64,000 nt of DNA from Erwinia sp. HDF1-3R (GTDB lineage: Bacteria; Pseudomonadota; Gammaproteobacteria; Enterobacterales; Enterobacteriaceae), in assembly GCF_039621855.1 (NCBI RefSeq), contig NZ_CP155071.1, positions 1,178,001 through 1,242,000 on the forward strand, given 5' to 3'. Numbering within the stretch: position 1 is the first letter of the stretch; every line of letters begins with the position of its first letter. Made by a program: the position numbers and the translations under genes. Below the pieces are notes generated by a model. The model ran no database searches and had not been told where the DNA came from. It saw nothing but the letters and a program-made list of their open reading frames with translations. This document shows positions 26,857 through 35,815 of this stretch, piece by piece.

Positions 26857-27639
26857 TCATTCATACTCTATTTTTATATGTAAATACCGACGCAATATGC
26901 CGGGTTTCCCGTTCGGGATAAATCTTACCCATCCGTTAATTTTAAATTCCAGGTCTCCAATATCATCGTTAATTTTAAAGCGATCCGCCACGCTCCCCTC
27001 AGCCAGCACTCTGTGTCCGTCAACGGTGACTTTTGCATGTTCTGGCGTATTTCCACGCCAGAGGGATTTCCATTCAGTCGGTTTTGTGTCGAAAATTGTT
27101 CCGAAATTTTGTTCATCAAAGACATCAATGCTGACTGTTGGGTTGAAGTTATCTATCATTACGGGAGGAGAAACATCCTTATCGATGCCATAATATTGGT
27201 TGGAAAGAGAAAAGTGAAGTGTGGCTCTCGTTTCGGGTGTTGGTGCCCGGCACCTTATTCTGGCAGTGACCTTCACATCCAAAAGAGTCCGGCTATCCAG
27301 GTAATTACTCTCGAAAAAAAAGGAACCATCTGACTGGTGATTAAAGTCAGATGAGTCCAGAGACCATTTCTTTACCTCTTGCCAAATCAGTATCGTTGTT
27401 TTATATGAGATGTTACCCCCGGTTATTTCAACGAGTTCACATGATGGTGGTGCGTTCATGAGTTTCACCCAAAAATACAATTTGTTAGTTCTCTTACCAT
27501 TGTCACCATGCATGTTTGTTACGCGTGTCACCGTATATATTTCACTACTCTGATGATCGGTTGCGGTAATGACCGTAGACGCGTCTGAAGAGGCTATCGA
27601 ATAAAAAAACAGACACACGGCCAGCAGTTTACTTTTCAT
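26857..27639 (-). CDS. Putative minor fimbrial or tip subunit, locus 1
   Basis: A 260-residue exported protein (signal peptide KSKLLAVCLFFYSIASSDA) with beta-rich, Ser/Thr-rich sequence and few cysteines (PPSCELVEI; ARIRCRAPTPET). It has no family I recognise. GTGGAGATTT gives a good ribosome binding site before ATG 27639. It lies between the major pilin (157 bp upstream) and the DUF3472-like gene, on the same strand. A role as adaptor or adhesin of this fimbria is inferred from position only. Confidence 0.5.
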   Translation of the reverse strand: MKSKLLAVCLFFYSIASSDASTVITATDHQSSEIYTVTRVTNMHGDNGKRTNKLYFWVKLMNAPPSCELVEITGGNISYKTTILIWQEVKKWSLDSSDFNHQSDGSFFFESNYLDSRTLLDVKVTARIRCRAPTPETRATLHFSLSNQYYGIDKDVSPPVMIDNFNPTVSIDVFDEQNFGTIFDTKPTEWKSLWRGNTPEHAKVTVDGHRVLAEGSVADRFKINDDIGDLEFKINGWVRFIPNGKPGILRRYLHIKIEYE

Positions 27640-27740
27640 AAATCTCCACAGAAAAAAAAGAGCTTCCAGTCTGGACAGTGATTCGGGCAGGTCTCTGTTG
27701 GATAGCCATAATCGACTTTTTACTTAACGCAGCGTCTGTG

Positions 27741-27784
27741 GCCCCTGCCGGAAGACTGCCCCCGGGTAATCTGCCGACAGGGGC
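27741..27784 (-). terminator. Hairpin after the locus 1 pilin gene
   Basis: GCCCCTG at 27741-27747 pairs with CAGGGGC at 27778-27784, extended by a CCGG/CGG inner pairing. It starts 13 bases beyond the pilin stop on the - strand. No T run follows. It may stabilise the pilin message or attenuate the two downstream minor genes. Confidence 0.3.
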
Positions 27785-27796
27785 TGATGGGCCTGA

Positions 27797-28300
27797 TTAA
27801 TTCACCAGGGCGGTTATTGACAGTGTTCCCTGATAGGAACCCGTTTCCAGTTTACTGAAATCCGATACGGGCGTAAGTAAAAGTGTCATTTTTGCACCGG
27901 CCTGAGTGGCTGCAAGTTTCTTACTGACAATCTGGCCTGACGAGAATTCACCCTCTTTCACCTCACTTTCCTTTATATCAACCTTCACTTTCATCCTGTC
28001 TGTCTTGTTTTTATCCGTATGGCTCAGCATCATATGATCTTCCGTAGTCCCTTTCTGCTTCACTGTAATCTGCGTCACCTGATTAGTGTTATTACTGCTT
28101 ATCCTGATTGGATGTGACGTTTCTTTATTGCTCTCATTTCCCAAATCGACAGAATCTGCCGTGTCTACTTTCACCCATGAGGGAACCGTGGCCGTGACCA
28201 GGACCTCCGTTGTGTCCTGGGCCGCCTGAAGCGATCCTGACAGGCTCAGGGTAAACAGCGCCAGTAATGCGGGCGTGAATTTTTTAAACGTACTCATCAT
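27797..28300 (-). CDS. Major pilin of classical chaperone-usher locus 1
   Basis: The 167 residues have a signal peptide (FTPALLALFTLSLSGSLQAA) and a mature part of about 140 residues. That part is all beta-type with alternating hydrophobics and no cysteine, starting QDTTEVLVTATVPSWVKV and ending YQGTLSITALVN. Length, donor-strand-like N-terminus and position after an usher support a structural pilin. The absence of the usual disulfide separates it from type 1 pilins. AAAGGATAAAT precedes the double ATG at 28300. Confidence 0.7.
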   Translation of the reverse strand: MMSTFKKFTPALLALFTLSLSGSLQAAQDTTEVLVTATVPSWVKVDTADSVDLGNESNKETSHPIRISSNNTNQVTQITVKQKGTTEDHMMLSHTDKNKTDRMKVKVDIKESEVKEGEFSSGQIVSKKLAATQAGAKMTLLLTPVSDFSKLETGSYQGTLSITALVN

Positions 28301-28350
28301 ATTTATCCTTAAAGGCAGGTTTTCAGCGTTAATATTATCGGTTTATTTTC

Positions 28351-30918
28351 TCAGCGGCAGACCGCACTGGTTCTCAGTACAGAGGCTGTGTCGTCAGATC
28401 CACTGATGTGCCAGGCGGCACGGCAGGACTGCCCGTCGCCATTTCCCCATTTTGCGGTCAGGGTTCCGTTGTCGGCGAGCCCACTCAGGTAAACCTGACC
28501 GTCCTCACCCACAATACTGCTGCTGTTATCCAGGCTGACAACCGTGCCAAACGGCAACGGTTTACCGTCTTTCTTCAGCGTCATCAGCATCTGGTGCCCG
28601 GTTTTCGCCACAAACCTTGCCCTGACCACCGCCCCCCGGGTCGGCACCACCCGGACCACCGGATCTTTCACCTCGGTGCGCGGATCCAGGTGCGCCACAT
28701 CAAGTGCCACACGATTCTCACGAAACTCACTGGCCCACGGCTGAATAGCAAACCCGCGCCAGTCCGTTCTTACGCCGCTCCCCCCGATGACCGGGATATC
28801 GGGGCCACCCGGCACCTCGACCAGTACAGCGGCACTGCTGAGCGACTGGCCGGCTGTCAGGCCATTGCGGTGCAGGATAAGCCCACCGGAGGCGTCGTAG
28901 CTTATCTGCTGATAGTCACGCCCGTGGCTGTAGCCGAAAGCCGTCTCACCGTAGGTACCTCGATAGTTAAGTCTCAAGCCAGCTCTGCCACCGCTCCGGC
29001 GTGAGTGAGTCTGATTTACGCTCCAGTTGAGGTTATTCCTCTCAAGCGCACTACCACTCAGCGTGGTCTGCTGCGCCAGTTCACCGCGGCTGTTATGGCC
29101 TGCGCTTACAGAGGCGTAAATGGAGTTACTATTCCCGGCCAGAAATCTGTTCAGGGGCACTGACAGTGAGACATTTATCGCGCGGTCCGTGCTCTTCAGG
29201 GACGGGCTGTAGCTTTCGTTGTAACTCAGGCTGTAGCCAATCCCTCCTGCCGATGCGCTTACTCCAGCCTGCAATGATGTACTTGCTCCCCTGGTATGCC
29301 AGTAGGTCTGGCGGCTGCCGGTAAGATACAGCGAGGCATTGCCCGTCATGCGCTGGTTAATATTGACTTCCATACGTTCACGGCGATTGTCATTCAGGTC
29401 ATACCAGTCGGTGAGCGGCCGGGGTATCAGCCTGCCAGCAGCATCACGGCGCTGTTCATACTGCCAGCCCTGCATTACGCTGCGCTGGCTCTCCTCCAGG
29501 GTATAAAACCCCCGTGTGGAGTAGCGATAACCTGCCAGCTGAAAGGTTGTGCCGGTAGTCTCAAATCCGCGACTGTAAAGAAAGCGCACGGACTGTCCGC
29601 GATGACGATTTTCGTCCGCCAGTATGCTGTCGGCATGCGTGACATCGGCCGAAAACGCCCCCCAGGCCTGCATATTGATACCGGCACCCAGCGCGGCAGC
29701 CTGATATTTACGGGTATATTGCAGGCCGCCATAGAGGGTGATGCCATGAGGCATTCCCCGCATCAGAGTGCCATGCAGCACTAACGGGCGTGATGCGTGC
29801 TCCCCATAGTTTTGCAACTGCCCGGCGTTTAATGCGTACTTCGTGCGCCCCTCCCTGAGCAGGTTAGGCACCGTGGCATAAGGCACGGTATAGATGCGCC
29901 TCCCGCCGTCCGCCTCTGTCACGGTCACTTCGAGGTCGCCGCTGGAATAAACCTGATCAATATCGTCAATAACAAACTCGCCAGGCGCGACGTTGGTTTC
30001 ATACACCACATACCCGTTCTGACGAACACTGATGCGGGCATTGGACAGGGCCGTTCCGCGAACCACCGGGGCATACCCGCGCTCGGTATCGGGATACATG
30101 TCGTCGTCGGTCATCAGGTTCACGCCGCGAATGCTGGATGAATCAAAAATCTCACCCCGGGTCACGATATCGCCCATTTTCAGCCTGCTGCGCCAGTCAG
30201 AAATGCTGCGTTCAAGCCAGAGTCGCTCGTGGCTCCAGTCTCTTCTGTCATCGTTAACGCTCAGGGTTCGCTCATCGCGCAGTCGCCAGGGACCGATATT
30301 CACGCCGCTATGCAGGCGGAGATAATAATCATTGCCCCCACTGTCATTACGCCCGAACGTGTTGTTTCCGCTGAATGACCAGTTCAGCAGGCCGGCGGTT
30401 ATGCCCTCATCCCAGCGCTCCGATGGTGTCCAGTTACGCGGGCGTCTCTGCACCCATCTTTGAGGAATACTGATGTCCAGACGCATTTTCTGGAAATCAA
30501 AGTGCGTGGTCGCGTGCGGTATAACACTGCCCGGGGAAAGAGGCTCTGCTGCATTCTTCTGCGTTAATGGACTGTCGGAAAATGCCTCCTGTCGCACGCC
30601 TGCGGCAATAAGGTCGCTGCGGGTCAGGACGGCCATCAGGCCGGTATTATCGGTCACTCCGGCACGTTTCCCGTCCGTATCTGCCGGTACAAACGCCATT
30701 TTACGAACGCCCAGCAGATGCTGGTTCAGATAAAGGCTGACGGTGTAGTGCCCCGGTAACTGCTGACCTCGACTGAACCGTGACAGATCGGCAATTTCTT
30801 TACTCTCTGAGATCAACTCCGGCGGGAACCACAGCTCTGCTTCAGCCGGACGCAGACTGAGCACCAGGGATGCGGTCAGAACTGTCAGCCTTAATGCTGA
30901 GATTTGTCTATTCGCCAT
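28351..30918 (-). CDS. Outer-membrane fimbrial usher, locus 1 (FimD/PapC family)
   Basis: The usher is the outer-membrane channel that assembles pilins delivered by the chaperone. The 855 residues show a signal peptide, the N-terminal domain start LWFPPELISESKEIADLSRF, then GQQLPGHYTVSLYLN, the barrel entry GVNIGPWRLRDERTLS, the plug region VRGTALSNARISVRQNGYVV, and C-terminal domains with FAIQPWASEFRENRVALDV and PTRGAVVRARF. The final cysteine pair (QSCRAAWHI; SAVCR) is typical. It begins 15 bases after the chaperone stop. Confidence 0.93.
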   Translation of the reverse strand: MANRQISALRLTVLTASLVLSLRPAEAELWFPPELISESKEIADLSRFSRGQQLPGHYTVSLYLNQHLLGVRKMAFVPADTDGKRAGVTDNTGLMAVLTRSDLIAAGVRQEAFSDSPLTQKNAAEPLSPGSVIPHATTHFDFQKMRLDISIPQRWVQRRPRNWTPSERWDEGITAGLLNWSFSGNNTFGRNDSGGNDYYLRLHSGVNIGPWRLRDERTLSVNDDRRDWSHERLWLERSISDWRSRLKMGDIVTRGEIFDSSSIRGVNLMTDDDMYPDTERGYAPVVRGTALSNARISVRQNGYVVYETNVAPGEFVIDDIDQVYSSGDLEVTVTEADGGRRIYTVPYATVPNLLREGRTKYALNAGQLQNYGEHASRPLVLHGTLMRGMPHGITLYGGLQYTRKYQAAALGAGINMQAWGAFSADVTHADSILADENRHRGQSVRFLYSRGFETTGTTFQLAGYRYSTRGFYTLEESQRSVMQGWQYEQRRDAAGRLIPRPLTDWYDLNDNRRERMEVNINQRMTGNASLYLTGSRQTYWHTRGASTSLQAGVSASAGGIGYSLSYNESYSPSLKSTDRAINVSLSVPLNRFLAGNSNSIYASVSAGHNSRGELAQQTTLSGSALERNNLNWSVNQTHSRRSGGRAGLRLNYRGTYGETAFGYSHGRDYQQISYDASGGLILHRNGLTAGQSLSSAAVLVEVPGGPDIPVIGGSGVRTDWRGFAIQPWASEFRENRVALDVAHLDPRTEVKDPVVRVVPTRGAVVRARFVAKTGHQMLMTLKKDGKPLPFGTVVSLDNSSSIVGEDGQVYLSGLADNGTLTAKWGNGDGQSCRAAWHISGSDDTASVLRTSAVCR

Positions 30919-30932
30919 GATGTCCGTCCGCC

Positions 30933-31625
30933 CTAACGAATGCGGCCTTTGCCTTTTTTAACGCCGCCATAATCATTGATGGCGTTCCAGCTGATAGTCG
31001 TGCCGCTGCCGGCAGGCAGACTGACTGATTTACGCCCCTGAGGCGATATCATCACGTCCTCCAGTTTCCTGCCGCCGGTTTTTATGCCGGTAAGCGTCAG
31101 CCAGTAGGGGGTCGGATTGTGTATATCGAGCAGGCTGCCTTTGCGGGTAAAAACCAGCTCATTCTCGGCCTGTTCACGGGCAGGCTTCAGCCCCGCCGGG
31201 CGAACAAAGAGTTTTACTTTTAAAGTGGTCGCCACCACGACGCTATTTTTGTTTTGAATGGCTGTTTTATCCACGGACGGCACGGCCTTGACATTAAAGT
31301 AATAGAGACGCTCATTTTTCGATGCATGCGGTGCACCGGCGTAAATTACGCGGAGAATATTTTCATTTCCCGGCGCACTTAAATAGAGCGGAGGCGTGAT
31401 AATAAAATCCGTGGTGCGGGTGCCATCCTCTTTCTCAACCCATGACTGTATAAGGTAGCTGGCAGATCCGGAGTCATTTTTAACAGATATAGAGGTCTGT
31501 CGTGCGTCAGCCGAATAAACGATTCGGCTGCCACCGAGCACGATCCCGGCGGAAACGCTAGTGCAGTAAAGCATGGCATAAACAAACAAGGCACCGACCA
31601 TTTTATTAATATTAAAAAATTTCAT
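30933..31625 (-). CDS. Periplasmic fimbrial chaperone, locus 1 (PapD family)
   Basis: The 230 residues contain a signal peptide and two immunoglobulin-like domains. Domain 1 starts GIVLGGSRIVYSADARQTSI and has SVKNDSGSASYLIQSWVEK and FIITPPLYLSAPGNENILRV. The PapD signature appears in ERLYYFNVKAVPSVDK. Domain 2 has KVKLFVRPAGLK and the C-terminal NAINDYGG. The F1-G1 connection is short and there are no paired cysteines, so it is an FGS-type (classical) chaperone. It is the first gene of the - strand operon chaperone-usher-pilin-minor-adhesin. Its upstream DNA is duplicated at 47 kb. Confidence 0.93.
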   Translation of the reverse strand: MKFFNINKMVGALFVYAMLYCTSVSAGIVLGGSRIVYSADARQTSISVKNDSGSASYLIQSWVEKEDGTRTTDFIITPPLYLSAPGNENILRVIYAGAPHASKNERLYYFNVKAVPSVDKTAIQNKNSVVVATTLKVKLFVRPAGLKPAREQAENELVFTRKGSLLDIHNPTPYWLTLTGIKTGGRKLEDVMISPQGRKSVSLPAGSGTTISWNAINDYGGVKKGKGRIR

Positions 31626-31914
31626 CTTTATCTCTCACCCAGTGTTGAAATACGCGCTGCTTATTATTGCTGTGCGAAATATTTTTATTGTGCTGTAAAA
31701 GAATACCTGCGTGCTGCCAGTCGACAGTTCTCCGGACCACCTATACATAATTTACTGCCAGATATTAAAAACCTGACCTCCAGTGCCCAGGGATACTATC
31801 GTACGGACTAAAATCACTCACCTTAAAACATCTCTAAATATCTCTGTTTTCATGAAAATAAATAAATACCTTAGTATCAATAGGTTGCTCGTATTTCTCT
31901 GAAAAAAAAGCATG
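31413..31914. repeat. Duplicated fimbrial promoter/chaperone 5' segment, copy A
   Basis: This ~500-bp stretch covers the first ~70 codons of the locus 1 chaperone and ~290 bp upstream. It is matched over its whole length by 47004-47495, for example GAATACCTGCGTGCTGCCAG at 31700 and the shared ATGAAAATAAATAAAT. Since it precedes the locus 1 operon, it should contain its promoter. The similarity ends at the A-run near 31907-31914. Confidence 0.8.
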
Positions 31915-32724
31915 AGGCAGGGCTTTACACTTCAACGACTAAATATAATTCGCCAGGCGTAAGGATCCCTAAAGGGACGTGTAAGATCGAGTCCCAGCCC
32001 CTGCCACATCTGCTCTGTTAAAATCCAGCGTCATACTACTGCCTGTATCAATAAATGAGTTTATGTTTCCAATATGAAAGTCATGAGCTGCATAAGCGAT
32101 CGACTACAATGGCTACACTTTATTTTTTCCCCGTGACTGCGATATAAAAAATTGCTGCGGGCCCTGGTTTTACAGGCGCGCAAGTTCGGGTAAACCTGAG
32201 AAATCCTGCAGGAGGCTCCATGAGTACCCGCTCATGTATTGAGTTTCGGGAAGTTTAAAAATTCATAAAGTTAAGATAAAGCTGTTTGCCTGAACGGGCT
32301 GGATTCTGCAAAAACGGAGTTTTAAATTTTTCTACCTAATCGATCACGTACCTTTCAGGTAAAAGGAATACATCATTATGTTCTTTTTTTATCACTGCTT
32401 GGCGAAAACCGGACACTGACCGTTGGAAAAACAAGCTGTACTTTGCATTTGCAAACCGGGTCGGGTGATAAAAACGGAGCTTCTGCTGGAATATACTGGT
32501 GATGAAGAACTGCGCCGCATCGTTCAGGCTACAAAAAATAAATGTGAAGGTTTTGAGGGTTCAGGTAATGGGGTCGATTTCGGGGGCGAAAAATGACGGA
32601 TTACGTACGTGACGAACAGCTGAAGGTAATAAAATATAATCATCTGGGCGCCCACCCGCATACTATGACGTTACATTTTGACAGAGCAGACAGAGTAAGG
32701 GCGGGAGATCTTACACACGAATCC
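31915..32724. other. Low-gene intergenic region with gene scraps
   Basis: No intact gene is visible. AGGAGG before ATG 32220 opens a 12-codon frame (MSTRSCIEFREV) that looks like the first codons of a lost gene. A 57-residue frame from TTG 32423 to TGA 32594-32596 has coding-like content (LLLEYTGDEELRRIVQATKN, then CEGFEGSGNGVDFGGEK) but no ribosome binding site, a stop just upstream and no family I know. The rest is AT-rich. I read the region as deletion debris between two accessory modules. Confidence 0.4.
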
Positions 32725-32967
32725 TTACGCCCTGGCAAGTATACGTAAACTGCCTGAATACCGGCGTGGGGAGTAAAATCCTGGTGATTTATTCATTAAC
32801 TCTGAAACGAGGCCAGCATACGCAGCAGCCTGGCCATCAGGTGTCTCCGCTTTCACTACTCTGTTATCTATAAGATAGCGACCCTTCACATAAATGGATG
32901 GGGTGCCACTGACCCGGAACGCGCTGACCATAGCCTCCTGACGGACGCTCAACAAGGTCTGACACAC
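32725..32967 (-). pseudogene. DsbA-family C-terminal fragment
   Basis: The - strand frame holds SAFRVSGTPSIYVKGRYLID followed by NRVVKAETPDGQAAAYAGLV and SELMNKS. This is the cis-Pro loop (V-x-GTPS) and C-terminal strand of DsbA/DsbL-type thiol-disulfide oxidoreductases. The thioredoxin half with the CxxC site is missing upstream, where the phosphatase gene ends instead. Only about 70 residues remain, so it is a relic. It may once have served disulfide formation for the nearby secreted proteins. Confidence 0.65.
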
Positions 32968-32997
32968 CAGCGACCGTGGCGACCGCTCAGGCCTCGC

Positions 32998-33723
32998 TCA
33001 GTTCCCGGCATTTAACTTCGCAAACTCATTTTTGGCTTCGCGGAGCTGCTCTGTGAATCCGGGGTTGTTATGCAGTGCTGCAACAACGACTGCGCCCATC
33101 AGTCTTCCTGCATCCACATCGCTCTGCCAGTGCGCACCACAGACGATCCTGCTCTCACCAAAATCATAGCCGCGGCGGAGTATTGCCGTTTCACGTTGCG
33201 GATTGATTTCTGACAGTACCAGTGCCGCCGCCCAGCCAAAGGAAGCATGGCCAGAGGGATAAGAGCCCGTGGTAGCCATTTTCTTGTCTTTTTTTGGCGT
33301 GCAGGTAACATTTTTATAAATGACGAACGGGCGAACCCTCTTATAGTACTCTTTGGCACTGCGCATCGCGTAGTCATGACTGTCCTGCAATACCTGCGTC
33401 AGCAGGTGATACAGCACAGGCGTTTGTATTTCTGATATTTCCATGCCATAGGCAACGGAGAACGCCTGACCGAAATTCTTATAATTTGCATCTTCGCTGG
33501 CGAGGCGTGTTCTGTCAGCATTTTGGCGTAACCTGCCTGACTCATAGCGTGCCTTATCGTACTGAAATCTGGCTGAATCTTCCGCCGGTGGTGGTGGCAG
33601 TATAGCCAGGCTGTCCGGTGAGGTCTGCTGCGTCAGAAAACCCTCTGGTTTCAGGGCATTTGCCGGTGAAGTAAACATCATACCTGCGGCAATGCTGGTA
33701 AAAAAAAATGCTTTTAATTTCAT
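32998..33723 (-). CDS. phoN: Periplasmic class A non-specific acid phosphatase (PhoN type)
   Basis: It hydrolyses phosphomonoesters in the periplasm. The 241-residue product has a signal peptide (KLKAFFFTSIAAGMMFTSPANA). The PAP2-type phosphatase motif is complete: KEYYKRVRP (K-x6-RP), GSYPSGHAS (PSGH), and GESRIVCGAHWQSDVDAGR with the catalytic Arg and His. Start ATG 33723 is chosen over 33750 because AAGGAGATTAAC stands directly before it and the signal peptide starts there. It is monocistronic. The upstream region is AT-rich. Class A enzymes are common in Salmonella, Providencia, Morganella and Pantoea-like bacteria. Confidence 0.92.
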   Translation of the reverse strand: MKLKAFFFTSIAAGMMFTSPANALKPEGFLTQQTSPDSLAILPPPPAEDSARFQYDKARYESGRLRQNADRTRLASEDANYKNFGQAFSVAYGMEISEIQTPVLYHLLTQVLQDSHDYAMRSAKEYYKRVRPFVIYKNVTCTPKKDKKMATTGSYPSGHASFGWAAALVLSEINPQRETAILRRGYDFGESRIVCGAHWQSDVDAGRLMGAVVVAALHNNPGFTEQLREAKNEFAKLNAGN

Positions 33724-33784
33724 GTTAATCTCCTTATAAACCATGTCCAAAATCCTGATTATTATATTCCCGAGAGGCGTATTA

Positions 33785-34039
33785 TCAACAATACCCGTGA
33801 CCCACGTGATGCTGGATGAATTCGGTTAGGGGTAATAATTTACTTTTACCGCACGTTAACGTTAATAGTATGGCTGCTCCAGGATGCTTTTTCCCAGGGA
33901 TCTCTGCGTGGGCATACGGTACACCACAAACGGCAAGTGCGAGGAGAAATGCAGTTGTTGCAGCACGTCTGCCAGGGATTTCATCAAAGAGGCTGATTTG
34001 TAACTGCCACGGGAAATGTCGGAAGTAATAATCCGTCAT
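33785..34039 (-). CDS. Doubtful small ORF after the lipoprotein gene
   Basis: An 84-codon frame starts three bases beyond the lipoprotein stop (TGAAGATG). It has one hydrophobic stretch followed by a possible cleavage site (AATTAFLLALAVCGVPYAHA). The N-terminus before it is long for a signal peptide, and no family is recognised. It could be a coupled small exported protein or chance. Confidence 0.25.
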   Translation of the reverse strand: MTDYYFRHFPWQLQISLFDEIPGRRAATTAFLLALAVCGVPYAHAEIPGKKHPGAAILLTLTCGKSKLLPLTEFIQHHVGHGYC

Positions 34040-34041
34040 CT

Positions 34042-34440
34042 TCAGCCGCCTGCCGTAATGAGAGCAGTCGCCAGCCCTACGGAAAGAACCGTCGCAACCA
34101 CAATAGCGCCTATGACAAGTCCCGTACCAGTGGCAGCAGCTGTTTTTCCGCCAGAGACTTCTTTGCGTTCCAGCGTGACAACCTGCTCCAGGGGAACCAT
34201 TGCGCTATCCTGCCCGATTAAAGAACTGCTGTTGACAGACTGAATAACTGCTTCTCCTTTTCGACCGTCTTTCAGAATGTACCGAACACGGTCACCTTTC
34301 CACAGTGGGGGCACTGTCTGATAGCTGGCAGCCGTCTGGGTGGTCTGGTGGAGAACTCCGATGTTACGGTAGGTTGAACACCCGGTCAGGCCCAGTGTAA
34401 TAATCAGGGCAATAATATGCAGAGATTTTATTTTTCTCAT
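34042..34440 (-). CDS. Small outer- or inner-membrane lipoprotein
   Basis: Start ATG 34440 follows AAAAGGAAAAAT. The 132-residue precursor has a lipobox (IIALIITLGLTGCST, Cys near residue 20). A hydrophilic middle (PPLWKGDRVRYILKDGRKGE, then PLEQVVTLERKEVSG) is followed by a C-terminal hydrophobic glycine-rich helix (GLVIGAIVVATVLSVGLATA). I do not recognise the family. The longer frame to 34542 lacks a signal peptide at its start and is less likely. Confidence 0.65.
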   Translation of the reverse strand: MRKIKSLHIIALIITLGLTGCSTYRNIGVLHQTTQTAASYQTVPPLWKGDRVRYILKDGRKGEAVIQSVNSSSLIGQDSAMVPLEQVVTLERKEVSGGKTAAATGTGLVIGAIVVATVLSVGLATALITAGG

Positions 34441-34544
34441 ATTTTTCCTTTTGCTGAATAAACTCAAGCTGAGTTCGGTGGGCTTTTTCATCTGATCTTT
34501 ATGGTTAACTCTTACGACTAAGGTTTCTGAGTCTGTCTTCATAA

Positions 34545-35200
34545 ACCGTCATTAAACTGGAGTATGTACCCGTTTAATGAAATGCTAAGTAAATAGTTCT
34601 TAATAAGTCTGCTTAAAGAGCACCGAACAGTTTTTGAAAATAATTTACAGTAGCTATCCGCCCACCGATCTTTGAGCGCACGAAGACCGAGTAACCGAAC
34701 AAGATCGGTGGGCTCAGGCGTTCCCACATCTTGCACGGCCTAGCCCAGCGGTGGAACTTCACAATCGGGGCCATGCGATTGTTCACCGTACCAGGATCCA
34801 GTAGCTAATTGAGTTCCGCGCCTGATGAACCTTCAGAAAATATACGGCTTCATTGAGCCTTTCCGTTTTATGGGTCTGCGGTTTGACGGCGCGGAAACGT
34901 ACGCCAGTGAAGTCACTGTCTGCCAGTCGTTTTTTCAGGCGATAATTTCTCTCTTACAGTATGTTCTCGTTCGGTTGGCCTTTAAACCCCGTTAGCAGCT
35001 CCCTATGCTTCATGAGGTCCTCGTCCCCGCTGAGAAAGTTTATCTGCTGCCAGCAGAAGAGTAGGACGGCATCAACAGGCAGACGGCGAAGTTTAAACTC
35101 CAGCCGTCAGGCTGCCTGGTTCTTGCCAATGTTATGCAAGCAATGCGAAAGAACCCGCTCTGACATCAGTTGACTTAACTTAAATTAAGTCTAAACAAAA
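34545..35200. other. Gene-free segment with inverted repeat and degenerate coding debris
   Basis: GCCCACCGATCTT (34660-34672) is repeated inverted as AAGATCGGTGGGC (34701-34713), a perfect 13-bp arm with a 28-base loop. From about 34800 to 35170 the - strand reads like broken coding sequence, for example EFKLRRLPVDAVLLFCWQQ and KKRLADSDFTGVRFRAVKP, with stops between. I cannot identify the source gene; a transposase or phage gene is possible. No intact gene is present. Confidence 0.4.
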
Positions 35201-35815
35201 CGTAATGACATCTCTTTGTAAGTGCTATCAACTTGTTATTAAAGTGTTACAGAAGTGATCATGCATAAGATTTATTTCATGATGTAACTCTAGGTAAGTA
35301 TGGATAATCAAGGTGATAAATGTTACTAAAATGATCGAAATTAGCGATCAATATTACATTAGTGATAGCTTTTGGCTATTAGAGTTAATTAATTGATCGT
35401 TTTTTTTACATTGCGTTCACATTGATTGTTCGCATATAAATTGTGTTCTCAGATACATCTGACGTAAGGGGGAATATGATATTTAGATTGCATGATGTCT
35501 CACATTGGGCCAGAAATAAATTATTGACGCTGATTTTTTATGTGTGATGACTCACGCATCTGATCTTATGAATTCTAACTTAATAATGTTTACAAACTAA
35601 TAAACCACTCTGCGCTAGTGGGAGGGCGAAAAGTCAGGGTGCTGTACAGTAAAGGTGTCACCTTTTTTGGGGTTCGGTGTTTATATTATTATGCAACAGG
35701 TAGCTTGCCTGTATTTTTAATAAAAATTTTTTAGATATAAAACCAGCCTTTAATGCCAGGGTAAATCATTTAGTACATTATTTTACGTGATCTTCATCCC
35801 ACTTTATAAGGATAT
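35201..35815 (+). promoter_or_regulatory. Long AT-rich control region of fimbrial locus 2
   Basis: This ~600-bp region precedes the Afa/Saf-like operon and has no gene. It is strongly AT-rich. It contains GATC sites at 35257, 35333, 35346, 35395 and 35562, four of them within 142 bp, in a setting of T-rich tracts. A 23-codon frame with a good ribosome binding site (AAGGGGGAAT before ATG 35476; MIFRLHDVSHWARNKLL) lies inside and may be a scrap or leader. The chaperone is preceded by ATAAGGATAT. Confidence 0.45.
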
